64,000 bases of DNA. Origin: Aricia agestis. Taxonomy: Eukaryota; Arthropoda; Insecta; Lepidoptera; Lycaenidae. Where the stretch lies: NCBI RefSeq assembly GCF_905147365.1, contig NC_056415.1, positions 16,200,001 to 16,264,000 of the forward strand, given 5' to 3'. Below the pieces are notes generated by a model. It made no database searches. It was not told the origin of the DNA and saw nothing but the letters and a program-made list of their open reading frames with translations. Shown piece by piece: positions 25,801 through 35,087 of the stretch (position 1 is its first letter; every line of letters begins with the position of its first letter). The position numbers and the translations under genes were made by a program.

Positions 25801-28800
25801 GCGGCATCGTGCGACATCAAAGGCGTTTCGTTACTGTAGGGACTAATATTGCTATACTGTGAGTTGTGACAGTACTGCCGCAGTGATGCGATGGCGGCAT
25901 CAGCGTTGAAGCGTTACTTCGTCATTGTGCTGACATTCATGCGACTGTACCTGTATTTGTACGAGATTGTTCCGACTGTACGCGACTGTACCTGTATTTG
26001 CTCATATGTGGTCACGCGGCGCGGCACTCCGGGCAGCGCGCCGGCCGCGGTGTCGGCGGTGACGCGCGCGAGGCAGGCGTCCAGCATCGCCGCGGGCCGC
26101 AGGTGCGGGCAGCCGGCGCAGTTGTACGTGGCCTCGGGGTGCTTCGCCAGCCACGGCGTCTCGTTCGCCGTGTGGTTTAATACCACGTCGCAGATGCTCA
26201 GCATCTAAGAGTTGATCTACATTAGTTATATTGTACCAATAGATGGCAGCACATGTTCTGTAAATTATATGGAAGGAGTTTCGGATTCGTGACGCAAGTT
26301 GGCAGCACTGTATTCGTGTAACAGAACGTGTAGGAACTATTTGGTGGCAGCACAATGCACATGTTAAGTAAATAATATAATTTAAGTAAATGATTTGTGA
26401 GAGTGGAGCTATAGCTGGCAGAAAATGTGAAGTTAAAAATTAAGTGCAAGTTTCGGGTTGGCTACACCATTTTTTGCGCACATCTTAAATACAAAAAAAT
26501 AAATAAACTGAGTACGATATTTATATCAGCAACACACAATTAAAACAATTATTCCCGAACGATCAATAAATAGAGGTTCCATCAGACTTCCATACCTTCC
26601 ATTCGTTCCGCATCTGGCTGACAACCTTCTCGACGTCCTCATACGTGGGCGGTCTGCCAGCGGCAGGGTCGGCGTATCGCGGGTCCACACGCAGCTGCTC
26701 AGCCAGACTGTAGCTCGAACCGGACTCGCCCAGCTCCTGAACAGAATATATAATAATGTTAGGTGCCGCTAGATGGCGCTTCTCTTTTACGAGAGATTAA
26801 CATTTTTTTTTTCTTTATTTATAGGCCTTACATTGTAAGATTAAGTCGGCCTTAAAACATTAATAATTACAGAAAACTTAGATCTAAATCCCTTAAATAC
26901 AATGAGTGGATTACATAACTTAAAAATATATCACTGCATTCAGCCTTAAAATTAGATGACATAATGTTATGAACAAAAAAGAACAAATTGTTACATTAAG
27001 CATGTTGTATAAATTCAAGTTAACATTTAATTACTGTAAAAACTTAGACGTAGGGTCTTGGACGAATAATTATTTTGAGCATGTGCAAGTGGCTGTCAAT
27101 AGCCTTAGGTAAAAACACTTGTAGCAAGCAACACAGTTGTTTTACATAAAATTGATCTGCTTCCAACTCTAAACTTCACTTATAAGATAGTCGTTATATT
27201 AATGTCGAATCATTTAAACATTTTGATGTTAGCGTCCTATATAACCTTAAAAAGACGAAGACCAAACGGCAGGGTGATACGTGTCTTGCTACAACAATGC
27301 TGCAGACATTTGATAGCAGACATATTTACAACGAGCTTATGCCCGCGGCTTCGCTCGCGTTAAGAAGTATTATTTATATACAAACTTTCATCCCCTATTT
27401 GAACCCCTTGGGGTTGGAATTTATCATCTTTGCGGATGCCTACGTCATAACATCTACCTGCATGCCAAATTTCAGCCCGATCCGTCCAGTGGTTTGGGCT
27501 GTGCGTTGATAGATCACTATGTCAATCAGTCAGTCAGTCCTCTTTGAGTTTTATATATATAGGGTGTCAAAAGACCGCTTCCGATAACTTCGTGGGGTTA
27601 TTATAGGGCATGAGATATATCCATTGGTGCAAGAAATTTTCATGTAATTGCCAGTTTTTAAAATAGTCAAAATTTTCAACACGCAATGTATAATGCGTGC
27701 AGTTCATGCGCGATAATATCGCCCGCCGCCGATGAATGCAACCCCGGGCCGAGCCGGCCCCCCGCGCCGCCCGCGCCTATTACCGCGCGCGCGGCTCTGC
27801 GCTAGTCTGTGGTGTGCCCTATACCCTAGCCCGTAGGTAGTGAATAAACCACCAATATTGTAATGATTATTAAATTACAATAGTTTTCACGATTTAACAA
27901 AATGTCACAATTTATTAATTACCGTTTCTCAGGTTTTTACTCAAAAATACTCAGTTTTTACTTCCGGCCAAAAAGGAAAAGAAATCATAATTCACATCCG
28001 ATCATCATCCGATTTACACATCTGTAAAAATACATACACAGTTACCTACTGTACCTATCAATACCTATCAATGGAAAACATACGTGATAACATGTTCACT
28101 GACCTGTGATCAGCTGTCTGCTTTTATGAAATGCAGTTCGAACTGTGCTCCATGATCCATCTAACTCGATGTAGATTGCAGAGTTATTCAACACTTAACA
28201 AAAGTAATTACAGGAGACATTCCAATTCTTTAAACACTTTTTATTGCACTGTTTAAACCACACTATCGTCTATCGACGACGATGTTCACATGTTCCTTAA
28301 AGCATCGCACATTCATCGGACGTATCTTGTCACGGCCCGTTATTAATTATAAACATAAAAAAATAGTTAACAATACACAAAACAAGCAATATGACAACAT
28401 CTAAACGTAAAATTACAAAACTTAAACAAAAACGTCACAGTACCTACACCAGCACGGCGCGTGTTAGACAGCCGACTGAACAAAATTGAAGAAAAAACTT
28501 TGTAAAATAATAGGGATGTATCCCTGTGCAATGTGAATATTTTGAGTAATCGATAATTTTTTTATCGATAAATCGTATTAATTGTTTTACATACGAGTAC
28601 GTATTGAGTACTGTCAAACTAAAAATAAACAAATACCTGCTCAATATTAAGAAAAGCGACAATAATTAAAAGTTATTTAATTAATTAGGTAAGTATTATT
28701 AAAGTATTTTCATTGGTACGTAGACGCTTATACGCGCATACGTAGACACGCATAACGCGTACCACGGTATAACAATCACTTTATCACGGTAATGTAGGTA

Positions 28801-31800
28801 TCGAATTTAAAAAATGAGATGAGATCTACTAAATAATAGTTATAATTTTTATTATTTAATGGTAATTTAAATATCGACTAAATAGTATTGAATTTATAGG
28901 GTACAACACTTAGATTGTCCTTGAAATGGATTAGCGACACGTGCGTCGTGCACCTGCAGAGCGGCGCGCTTTGTCGGCGCCGCGATCAAAGCAAGCCGCC
29001 GTTTGGTGTCTTTTGACTACTTCCGAAAGTCGATACAAGACGAACATTATTTCAAAAATTAAAAGATTTTTTAATTTAGTAGCCATTTGAGCATTGAGGT
29101 AATAGGTTGTTAGAGTTGTTAGGAGATAAGTTTGATTTTTTAACAATTACTTCAAGTATCAAAACGTGGCAGTATTGTCTAAAGTGTTAATAATTGATTA
29201 TTATTTCAGTTGTAATAAAATACTTTGTGGTGTGATACATTTCGTTAACGAGAAGTGTTTTTGACGTTGTTGGTGGTGACTGGTCTTATTGCTTGGTGTT
29301 AAGGACTATTTTCAAAATGCATAAAGAAGTAAGAACACTTGAACTCAACATTTTTCACGTAAGTTAATTGCCAGTTTTATGTATGAGGTTTTTTCGTGTA
29401 TCATCTGTTATTTCGATTGATAAGTGACCATTGCGGATAAACAGTTCATCCGCATAGGTTTCGTTACTTACGATGAACTTTTTAACTAGTCTAATAATCT
29501 TAGAAGTTTGCCATACTGTCGTAAGTTGTTACACATGCACAGACAGTTACTTACAGTTTTCTACATGAGCTACCATTAAACTCTTAACACTGCAAGTAGC
29601 TTTGATGAGAGGTCAGAGGTCAGAGTTCTAAGTTCCACGTCATGGTGACCTTCATGGGTTTGAAATTGAAAAGACACCACATACATTAGGGTTTCTGTGT
29701 GTTCTGTCGTAACTCGTAGTGTATCGTCATTCGTCGCATACGACCTTTCGACTTAGCGTGCGTAGGCCGGAGCTAACAGCTGATTAACGCGGTCAACGTT
29801 CTCGGGTTTGTACTCGGAACACGAGAACGTTGACCGCGCGCTTGCAAATGCTTATTGGGGTAAAAATAATAAAATTAAAAAAAATATTTTAAAATATTTT
29901 TCTTTGTGGTTTATTATCATGTTTAAAGGGTTTTAATTATAAAAAAATAAAGAAAAAAAAATAAAAAAAAATAAAAAATAAATTAAAAAAAAAAATACAT
30001 ATTCGTAATCAGAAAATGTAGTATAATCATACCCTAAAGTTATCGGAAGTGGTCTTATTACACCCTGTATATATATATATATTTGCTGTCTAACGCATTG
30101 CTGTCACAAAATAATCACCCTTGACCCTACGGCATAACACTATACCTGTATGGGCGTGAAGTGTATCATGTTGTAGCCCGCCTCGTGTGCAACCCGCAGC
30201 GTGTTGCGCCAGCGCGGCAGCGGCCCCAGGCACTTGGTCAGCACTGTCTGACACATCACGCCGTCCAGCGGCATCGGTAGAGCCGGTGCTACGCCGAACC
30301 ATCCCGAACCCTGCGGCCCACCGCGCTCCCTGGAAAGGTTAGTAATGTGAGTGCGAAAGCATAGGAGCAGGTATGATAACTCCTTACTTCTAACTCAGGG
30401 TTAATTGGAAAGCATAATTATTATTTTGTAAGCCTGGTAAAAAAATTGCTAAAGGACATGCCTTAAAATAGCTTTACACTCTCTTGGTATTTATTTGCCT
30501 TTTCTATCTCTTTTTGTGTTGTATGTCTCTCTCTAATTTGAGATATTCACAGGGCACGGTCTATTTACACACGTAGTATCGCAGTACAAAGTATCATAGG
30601 AACCCACCTCACGCCCACGCGCGCACGCACGCCACTCCGGCGTGTGCGTGCGCGTCTGTCGTCTGTCTCTCTCGCACTATACTCACGGGCCGTCGTACAC
30701 GAAGTAGTAGTGGAAGGAGCCGGCGCGGGAGAGGCGCAGCTCGCAGCACATGTCGTCGTCCGTCACCAACACCACCGTGCCGAGCGCCGCGCCCGCACGC
30801 CCGCGCTCGCATGCACGCCACTCTAACGTGTAGTATTGCGTGCGTACGAACTCCTGTTCTTTGCCTTCTGCTACAAAATAAACCATAATATTAATAAAAT
30901 AATTAAAAAATACGCTTGTAAATAGAATCGATTTAAAAAAGTTACAAACATATAGGGGAAGCATATAAAAATAAGCGAACTTTGAGAGGCCGTAGGTATT
31001 TTAAATGTAACTTACCGCCATCTGCTGGCACATAGTTGGTGTAGAGAGTGACTTTCTTGCCTAGCAGACTGGGGCCCGGCTCGAATTGCAGATACGTGCC
31101 TTTGTCAAATCTAAAGTGAAAATTTGTAATTAAAACACGCACTAATTCCGCAGCAGCCAAATTACGTGACGTGAAATTTTGCTGTCATAGTTTCCCTCTT
31201 ATAATATAGTTAACTAGATGACGCCTAAATTCGTTTATCTCGTGGGAACTGTACATTTTTCCGGGGCAAAAAGTATCCTATGTCCTTTCCCGGGACACAA
31301 ACTATCTCCATACCAAATATCAGCATAATCGGTTCAGCGGTTTGGGCGTGAAGAGGTAACAGACAGATACTATCGCATTTTAATAATAATATTAGTATGG
31401 TCACAGAATATATATTAGTAGTACCAACAGATTTCCCACTCGTGCAACCCGTTTAAAAAAATAACAACTCATGCTACGATACTATAAAGTTCAAATTCCG
31501 ACCGCGCAGTGCTAGGTGCCTACAATTATATTTGCCTACATATGCGCTCTCTTTCTATCGCGTAAGAGGCACCCTTTCTGACGAAATCAAGATTGTCACC
31601 TTTTAGAAAATAAAATAATCTTCTTTTAATTACTATACCAACTAATAGCAAACTTTTTTATAGTAATAATCAAATAGTAACCCAACATATATTTTATAAT
31701 AGTTTTATATTCGATTATAGTGTAGGAGCTGGTCAGGATTTTTTTACAACTTAAACATAGTAACTTGTGTTTATTTATGTGTAGTATGCGGTTTGTTTGT

Positions 31801-32391
31801 AACAAATTAATTTATTTGCTATGTTTGTGTATTTTTTTTATCTTTTTTGTATTTTAAAGTCTTAAATTACTTTATTGAAATATTTCTTTGACTTTTTTCA
31901 ATTGTTCATATTTATCAGATTAATAACGATTATGTCACAGCGGTTAAATCAGTACGTAGATATATGCGACGAAAAAATCTTGCGCGCGCGTCACCGCTCG
32001 CTTGTGAGTCCCTTGTGATCTGCCCCTTTAAAGGGGTACTTACAGTTCGATACCTAAACACGCGAGTGGGACAGGCCTGGTATGGTGGCATACTTGCGGG
32101 ACCGATGAATCCCATCGCATCTTTAATGCTATATTATAGCTAATATATTTAATTGTAAATTAGTTAATTCTCTCTAAATATAAACGAAACATTGCCATGT
32201 TTTTTGAAAAAATAAATATCTTTAATCTTAAACCCAACTTTGCCAGCCCTGTCTTCCAAATGGATAGGTACTAAAAGCTGTACCTACCTGTATAACGTGG
32301 CATCATGGTGTTCCCCGTGCTCCAACGTTATGACTCGCACTTCCCGCTCCTCGTCCAACGGCACCACCGCCTCGCTCGTCCGCTTCCCCAT
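7837..32391 (-). CDS. AGL: glycogen debranching enzyme (4-alpha-glucanotransferase / amylo-1,6-glucosidase)
   Basis: Cytosolic bifunctional enzyme that clears phosphorylase-limit branches of glycogen. Complete: 24 exons, 1542 aa (human about 1532). Exons, 5' to 3': 32288-32391, 31016-31110, 30687-30870, 30146-30329, 26596-26736, 25992-26204, 23403-23515, 22836-22952, 22358-22501, 22066-22134, 20822-21025, 20282-20402, 19762-19894, 19249-19514, 18806-18958, 18084-18149, 17559-17695, 17162-17384, 16685-16882, 10589-10703, 10204-10400, 9700-9879, 9164-9298, 7837-8973. All phases agree and introns are GT-AG. The GH13 transferase centre shows GVRLDNCHSTPLH (Asp about 555), VVAELF (Glu about 584) and THDN (Asp about 656); the GH133 glucosidase half shows CWGRDTFIALRG, NCRDAVWWW (about 1150) and FNYHQGPEWVWP. 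The start ATG gives the expected N-terminus; an upstream exon at 35.4 kb may extend it. Exons are strikingly GC-rich against AT-rich introns. Confidence 0.96.
8974..10588 (-). other. short 3' introns of AGL
   Basis: Introns 20-23 (8974-9163, 9299-9699, 9880-10203, 10401-10588) hold AT-rich sequence with no repeat or gene that I recognise. Confidence 0.5.
10742..10830. repeat. fragment of the GGGTTCCG repeat family
   Basis: The phrases 'gcgagtcggactagagcgca' and 'agggtttcgtacc' match, with divergence, the ends of the fuller copy at 11.95-12.47 kb. It lies just 5' of the LINE in AGL intron 19. Confidence 0.45.
11042..11764 (+). CDS. LINE ORF1 protein (nucleic-acid binding)
   Basis: A 240-aa protein. 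The N-terminal third is predicted coiled coil (SLKQSINQMSELFNNKMTEF onward). A central RRM-like region holds KKILLLHGVSE and a basic C-terminal part resembles the LINE-1 ORF1 (transposase-22) fold, including CHRLGKVNESKPRPILIKF. Known role in this class: coats LINE RNA to form the RNP. The C-terminus is lysine-rich. No zinc knuckles seen. It sits upstream of ORF2 in the same element. Confidence 0.75.
   Translation: MNMDSLKQSINQMSELFNNKMTEFQQELNSCQPSSTTSALASEFSTFKTFVLEALKSLQSQIEVLVEVQDQNEMKRRKKILLLHGVSEAKKTEPEVVQTIFSTQLRLPEVDITAVKYCHRLGKVNESKPRPILIKFHDSAIRNKVWAAKTNLKNSGITMTEFLIKKRHDVFMMARQRFGITKCWTNNGSVLVIAPDGSKVRVHSMADLDAISGSHSSDNISSVNMTRGTAGTKTKRLAKK
11765..13017 (+). other. LINE inter-ORF spacer
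   Basis: Apart from the GGGTTCCG repeat (11948-12468) this is AT-rich, with no coding signal. The 1.25-kb gap is much longer than usual between LINE ORFs because of that insertion and AT-rich filler. Confidence 0.5.
11948..12468. mobile_element. GGGTTCCG...GGCCGG repeat inside the LINE
   Basis: Starts AGGGTTCCGTACC, contains CCGTCTGTCCGTCTGTC, and ends GAGTCCGACTCGCACTTGG-CCGG plus a T run. This is a very common lepidopteran interspersed repeat; relatives lie at 10.74, 36.54-36.80 and 41.02-42.15 kb. It separates LINE ORF1 from ORF2. Confidence 0.7.
13018..15963 (+). CDS. LINE ORF2: endonuclease plus reverse transcriptase
   Basis: A 981-aa polyprotein with no stop. The N-terminal APE-type endonuclease shows INAQSI, VSETWLKP, GGGVAIYLR and MGDLNT (about residues 50-240). 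The reverse transcriptase shows the fingers motif FRPISILPFLSKVLER, SGFRKGHSTTSALVKV, LLDFSNAFNSIDH, AGVPQGGVLSPLLF and the catalytic FHLYADDLQIY (about 560-720). The C-terminal tail (LWNSLPTRVR, TFKSSLKEYY) is typical of CR1/Jockey-clade elements. Activity: nicks target DNA and copies LINE RNA in place. It looks intact. Clade assignment is from memory and approximate. Confidence 0.92.
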   Translation: MNNSPDTSLDEFFSASSLCSNDSFLSDSFTPLRDTILNNFATVINCFKAVHINAQSIPAHYSDMLASFDQVDVDAILVSETWLKPCLPSTCYSLPGYKLIRNDRVGRGGGGVAIYLRSDIPFTVISSSAQPPPPDALEYLVVEVEMSFSTKILLGVFYCPSLQHNYFASFENILQSYEPDYINTIIMGDLNTCMIKDDSRSKTLKSILDSYDLSLLPLNPTHCSPGCRPSLLDLIIVSSPNSVTKHGQSSAEMFSYHDLIYVAFNVRVPKRKRKVLFQRNFSSLNVDSLREDTLNIDWSALYASESADTKVEMFNSLLRSLYDKHAPIKPVRIKHLPAPWLTDGIRSLINAKHAAKAKYKKTNTIEHRDRYIKLRNKCNTLCRDAQRRHIHSSIENGDPAKTWKFLKSLGIGKNNNSDNSCNIDINIINRHFSFTSNLDPVVKLQTLNKISLMQISNSEQFRFVLFTECEVKRHVMAITSSSVGDDGVSRRMIIPILDIISPVLLHIFNYCISTCSFPDTWKSAHIIPLPKSTRPKVVTDFRPISILPFLSKVLERLLHHQLTKHVTDNHLLSAYQSGFRKGHSTTSALVKVADDIRAGMDNKMLTILTLLDFSNAFNSIDHDVLIALLATLNFAPSVIQLLRSYLGGRRQRVKTSESFSDWTNTSAGVPQGGVLSPLLFALFINFITLFIFAHFHLYADDLQIYTQSTLDALPAAVDVINRDLSIICNWSREHGLLINPDKSQLIILGSPGLVSRIDWATLPSVSINGVIIPYSKVVKNLGVHFDEHLSWSYQLKEISRKVYSTWHSLKRLRYLLPVPTKVALAESLFLSLLDYADACFINLTEDQLNKLERLQNLSIRFVFGLRKFDRISEFRNKLKWLPIRLRRNARALSFLYTILFDPHSPKYLKDSFNFRLPDRQVLRSSKNLLLDIPIHHTKYFHSSYSVQSVLLWNSLPTRVRLSKTLNTFKSSLKEYYLNMCS
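16433..16466 (+). repeat. TTCTA-type microsatellite tail of the LINE
   Basis: Several TTCTA units directly after the AATAAA, forming the 3' end of the retrotransposon. Confidence 0.75.
17010..17155 (-). pseudogene. decayed tandem copy of AGL exon 18
   Basis: Lies in intron 18, immediately downstream (in gene direction) of the real exon at 17162-17384. It repeats most of that exon: TRVFRGVPLPRSRVF against TRVCRGVPLPQSRVF, and LPGTVVAVR in both. Trp of LDWRAVLPG is now a TAG stop, and the donor end has decayed. It is not expected to be spliced in. Confidence 0.82.
18460..18805 (-). pseudogene. two decayed tandem copies of AGL exon 15
   Basis: Two copies (about 18460-18635 and 18636-18805) of a unit about 171-178 bp long lie next to the intact exon at 18806-18958. 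All contain ALNRLHVELA-like and LYAEW coding. The distal copy has GAC-TAG and lacks the GT donor; the middle copy has GAG-TAG and TCC-TAG stops but keeps a GTGAGA donor. The third copy is open with good splice sites and is the functional exon. Confidence 0.82.
20640..20821 (-). repeat. partial tandem copy of the AGL exon 11 donor end
   Basis: The phrases 'cgtattctccctcagtcg', 'atgcgt' and 'tactcaccgcaacataacattgtcaccc' repeat the donor end of exon 11 ('tactcaccgcagcttaacac') and its intron. The copy ends after about 35 bp of exon-like sequence, so only the exon end was duplicated. TGCG microsatellite runs flank both. Confidence 0.65.
21357..21712 (+). repeat. interspersed repeat family A, long copy
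   Basis: Order: CGTGGGAGAGCCATGCTTCG, CCGGTCGAGCC region, ACAGCGCTTGCGCTGTGT palindrome, a CCCTA/TTCCC tract, GGCCGGCAACGCACCTGCAG, then a final A run. Copies at 34.9 and 54.0 kb lie in the opposite orientation. Non-coding; ends in poly(A), which suggests copying by retrotransposition. In AGL intron 10. Confidence 0.75.
22546..22625 (-). repeat. repeat family A fragment
   Basis: 'cgagcaaacgggtcatctga' and 'tggaaagcaactaccgtcgc' after a T run match the reversed 3' end of family A. In AGL intron 8. Confidence 0.65.
23551..24805. mobile_element. TIR transposon carrying a THAP domain, AGL intron 6
   Basis: Terminal repeats GTACTATTAGAGAAGTTGAT and (right end, reversed) GTACCATCGAGGAAATTGAT; subterminal arms with 'cttcgatcact' and 'tacaagat' also pair, for about 100 bp on each side. 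Inside is a spliced THAP-domain ORF but no recognisable transposase core. Best reading: a non-autonomous derivative of a P-like or other THAP-bearing DNA transposon. The outermost GTAC may be terminal repeat or target. Confidence 0.75.
23720..24214 (+). CDS. THAP zinc-finger protein, short, transposon-encoded
   Basis: Two exons, 23720-23796 and 24076-24214 (GTAAGT donor, TTTTAG acceptor), give about 71 aa. The whole product is one THAP DNA-binding module: MSQCSFNNC supplies the first two zinc-binding Cys, then GISYFRFPRDP, Trp in CGDWISVI, and CSKH supplies the last Cys and His (C2CH). The stop follows about 8 residues later, so no transposase catalytic part is attached. In P-element-like transposons the THAP domain binds the element ends; a THAP-only peptide could act as a repressor, but that is inference. 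Expression is unknown; it could be a relic. Confidence 0.6.
24893..25888. mobile_element. second TIR element with a THAP-like start, AGL intron 6
   Basis: Inverted ends: TGCATCACTACACTACGACAG with 'agtatagcaatat' and 'ccctacagtagtgaaacg' on the left pair with the reversed right end (GCATCACTGCGGCAG, 'agtatagcaatat', 'ccctacagtaacgaaacg'). About 1 kb, next to but different from the THAP element on its left. The interior is mostly non-coding apart from the ORF at 25109. Confidence 0.7.
25109..25267 (+). pseudogene. truncated THAP-like ORF
   Basis: 52 codons starting MGYYNKCSVYRC, a C-x4-C pair in the THAP position, then KKDLNFHKYRLT. After that the frame turns hydrophobic and stops; the rest of the domain (FP block, Trp, final C-x2-H) is not visible. 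Probably a remnant or an unspliced first exon. Confidence 0.45.
26737..27337. other. AGL intron 4, left part
   Basis: AT-rich sequence including 'tttatttataggccttacat' and 'taagtcggccttaaaac', possibly a transposon fragment. No gene. Confidence 0.35.
27338..27555 (-). mobile_element. Helitron-like fragment
   Basis: Starts with the GCCCGCGGCTTCGCTCGCGT type of sequence that ends these elements when read in reverse, with 'catcccctatttgaacccct' and 'ccgtccagtggtttgggc'. The same family recurs at 50.54 kb. Confidence 0.55.
27561..30066. mobile_element. 2.5-kb TIR element in AGL intron 4
   Basis: Left end AGGGTGTCAAAAGACCGCTT then CCGATAACTT; right end, reversed, AGGGTGTAATAAGACCACTT then CCGATAACTT. 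Flanks are TA-rich, so the target duplication is ambiguous. The interior is AT-rich with a GC-rich patch (27720-27830) and a hairpin near 29790-29840. No transposase frame found. Superfamily not assigned. Confidence 0.7.
29788..29840. repeat. hairpin
   Basis: Arms CGCGGTCAACGTTCTCG and CGAGAACGTTGACCGCG around a loop of about 17 bases: perfect 17-bp stem inside the 2.5-kb TIR element. Confidence 0.75.
31205..31400 (-). mobile_element. Helitron-like fragment in AGL intron 1
   Basis: Reversed, it begins CCATACTAATATTATTATTA and contains 'aaaccgctgaaccgatta' and 'aaggacataggatactttt', matching the family seen complete at 48.15-48.78 kb. Confidence 0.6.
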
Positions 32392-32475
32392 CGCTACCTG
32401 TCTCTGGAAATAAAATAAAATTGTAGGAAGTGTTCAGGGGAGCCCAGGAGCTAAAGTACCTGCCAAGTACCAGCA

Positions 32476-32626
32476 TAAGGCTGCGTTTCCACCAGAGATG
32501 TGTTGCGAGGAATGTGTTTTTGAGAACCAATAGAATCGCTTCATTGACTTGACCTCGCTCAGCGCAGCGATTCTATTGCTTCATAACACATTCCTCGCAA
32601 CACATATCTGGTGGAAACGCAGCCTT
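32476..32626. mobile_element. foldback MITE, AAGGCTGCGTTTCCACC family
   Basis: Arms TAAGGCTGCGTTTCCACCAG and CTGGTGGAAACGCAGCCTTA with long inner pairing ('gttgcgaggaatgtgtt'). Just upstream of AGL exon 1. Sister copies at 56.29 and 56.86 kb. Confidence 0.85.
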
Positions 32627-32763
32627 AGGGTGCGTTCCGACGTAGGCGTTTTTTGCACGCGCAGATTCAGTTAGCGAGTTTTCTCAAACGCTACAGGCTA
32701 CAGCAGAAAATGCGCGTGTTATTAAAACGCGACTTATTTATAACGCGATAATTAAAACGACTA

Positions 32764-32896
32764 TAAGGGCCTGTTTCACCACTTCCTGATATGGCTATCC
32801 ACCAATTAACTTGACAGATCAAGTATGGAGAATCTGTCAAAAAAGTTGTGAATAGCCTATTAGGCACTTTATCAAAAAGTGGTGAAATAGGCCTTA
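32764..32896. mobile_element. foldback MITE, GGCCTRTTTCACCACTT family
   Basis: Left TAAGGGCCTGTTTCACCACTT-type end pairs with right AAGTGGTGAAATAGGCCTTA; the inner arms also pair ('tatggctatcca' / 'tgaatagcctatta'). About 133 bp, non-coding. Confidence 0.78.
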
Positions 32897-33300
32897 AATA
32901 TTTTATTCGCGAAAAGGCTTAAGTATTGAGAGCTTGTCTTCACTAAAAATATGAATATGGATACAACTTGTCGCCTTCAAATCTTCTTTGATGTCATGCA
33001 CGAATCACAATACAACACGGAAGGTAATATTATACTACATACTAACTAGAGTCTAGAATAGACTTAGTAAGATCACTTATTGATAATTGTATTTATTATT
33101 ATAATAGGCCACAATAATTATACAAACATAATACGACACGATTACTCTTATGAAATAGTTTAAAACATGTTTAGTCAAGCTACTTATATCCATCCTAGAA
33201 TAACACAAATGAACAACCTTATCAGAGAGTTTCTCTTGCATCTTCCTACAATGGGAGCTGTGACGGGCAAGCATGTTGACCAGAAAACACAACACTACTG

Positions 33301-33636
33301 TCACATAAGTTTGTAAAGAGTGCGATCCCTCTATTCTTAAGGATCAGCTACACTCTAGCGAGAAGACCCGAGAAGCAATCGTGAATCTCGTCTTCAAATT
33401 TTCGCATTTACATGATCAAACGTCAAAAAGAGATATTATTTCACACTAGAGTTCTCGTCGTAGGAATGTGCGGTCTCCGGGCTGACATTACTCCACCTCC
33501 CCAAAATTAAGGTAGGTACTTATATAGTGCCTACTTATTATTAATGTATTTCGTAGTACCAGAGACCAGATGGTATAATGGTTGTACATAGTATTTTTTC
33601 GTATACACCTGCGTAGTTTTCGTAGAAGCCGATACA
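33301..33636. other. intergenic, upstream of AGL
   Basis: No gene. 'gagttctcgtcgtaggaatg' here and 'cagttctcgtcgtcaatgta' near 33970 are similar, as are 'cttcaaattttcgcat' and 'cttcaaattctcgcgc', suggesting diverged repeat copies on either side of the MITE at 33637. Confidence 0.35.
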
Positions 33637-33787
33637 GGGCCTGTACCACGAAACGGTTTTGAGACTCAAACAATCGTAAGAAAATGTTGCGTCCTACTCT
33701 AACAAATGTGAAATGACGTGGTTAGAGCAGGATGTGGCATTCTCGTCCGATTGTTTGAGTCTCAAAACCGTTTTTTGGTACGGGCCC
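33637..33787. mobile_element. foldback MITE
   Basis: Left GGGCCTGTACCACGAAACGG and 'ttttgagactcaaacaatcg' pair with right 'cgattgtttgagtctcaaaa' and CCGTTTTTTGGTACGGGCCC. Arms about 40 bp. Confidence 0.8.
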
Positions 33788-34895
33788 AGATTACGTAGAC
33801 ATCTACGTTTTCGTAGAAGCCTACAGTACAGTTTTTGTAGACACAAAATTATATTATTCGTGATCGCCGAATCGAAGATTTCAGACTGTGACCGCGTCTC
33901 TTCTTGCCTTCAAATTCTCGCGCTTGCCGCAAACGTCAGACTTCAGAGAGATGATTTCTCGCGACAGTTCTCGTCGTCAATGTAGATGCGCTATAACAAA
34001 CCTAAAACGAGATCCTTCACATATCAAATCACACTCTTTTGTGTTCCTTTCGGTAGGTAACTAGGTCTCTCAACCGCATCTCTTTTGTTCTATCCTTATG
34101 TGAAATTCTATACTTTTTAAAGGTTTTAATTTAAAGCTACAAATGGTAATAGGCCATATCTAGGTCAAAAAAATTAAGAAATAAGTTTTCCTTAAGTTGT
34201 GAATTTATTCTCATCTCAAATATCTTTATCTCAAATATTTTATTATTTTATAACTTACATGAAAACATCCCAGTTTAATTAAATTAGAAAAACAATAAAA
34301 GACCATTTTTGGTAATTAAAAGAACTTAAGAACATTAAAATTATAGTAACTAGCTACTAAGTCACTTTCTATGATAGAAATGGCAAAACTGGCTTAGATT
34401 ATCAACTCTAGCATTACTTTACGCCCATTAACATAGTACAATGGGCCTATTTATAATACAATTTCTTAGTAGCTTAAAACCATAATGAAATATCACGACT
34501 GTACATAGGCCCTCCTATGTAAAGTCAAGTGTTTATAGGTTTTTTAAGGTTTTTTTTATCCTATTTGCTGGTACCAAGAACAAATTATATTTCGTAACGT
34601 CGTATCGTGTTTATGTGTCCCATCCCTAATACATACATTATTGTCCCAGTAGGAACTGATGATAAGGATTTCCTACCTACTCTTCCCACAACAGGAATAT
34701 GATGATGCTCACAACTCTGTTGTGTAGAAATTCGTAATTGTGTGGGGACCAAACATTTTTTCAAGATAATATAATATGTCCTTTCCCAGGACTCAAAGTA
34801 TTTCCATACCAATAACCATCAAAATTATTTCAGTAGTTTAAGCGTAAGGACGAAAGACAAACAAACTTTCATATTTATAAAATTAGTAAGGATTA
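33788..34895. other. intergenic AT-rich stretch
   Basis: No supported gene. The end (about 34760-34895) carries Helitron-like phrases ('atgtcctttcccaggactca', 'aaattagtaagg'). Confidence 0.4.
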
Positions 34896-35087
34896 ACTTT
34901 ACTTTTTTTTATGAAATAAGGGGGCAAACGAGCAAACGGGTCACCAGATGGAATCCTCCAGTAAACTCACTCACTTGGCGAAACACAGTGCAAGCGCTGT
35001 TTCACACCGGTTTTCTGTGAGAACATGGTATTTCTCTGGTCGAGCCGGCCCATTTGTGCCAAAGCATGGCTCTCCCACTTTCCCTTT
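34896..35087 (-). repeat. repeat family A, internally deleted copy
   Basis: From 'cgagcaaacgggtcaccaga' it jumps to 'taaactcactcacttggcga', so the CCCTA tract and GGCCGGCAACG segment are missing. It ends in 'catggctctcccac'. Confidence 0.7.

Noticed and set aside
33713..33985. Plus frame of 90 codons
   Set aside because: Begins inside the MITE at 33637-33787, with no domain.
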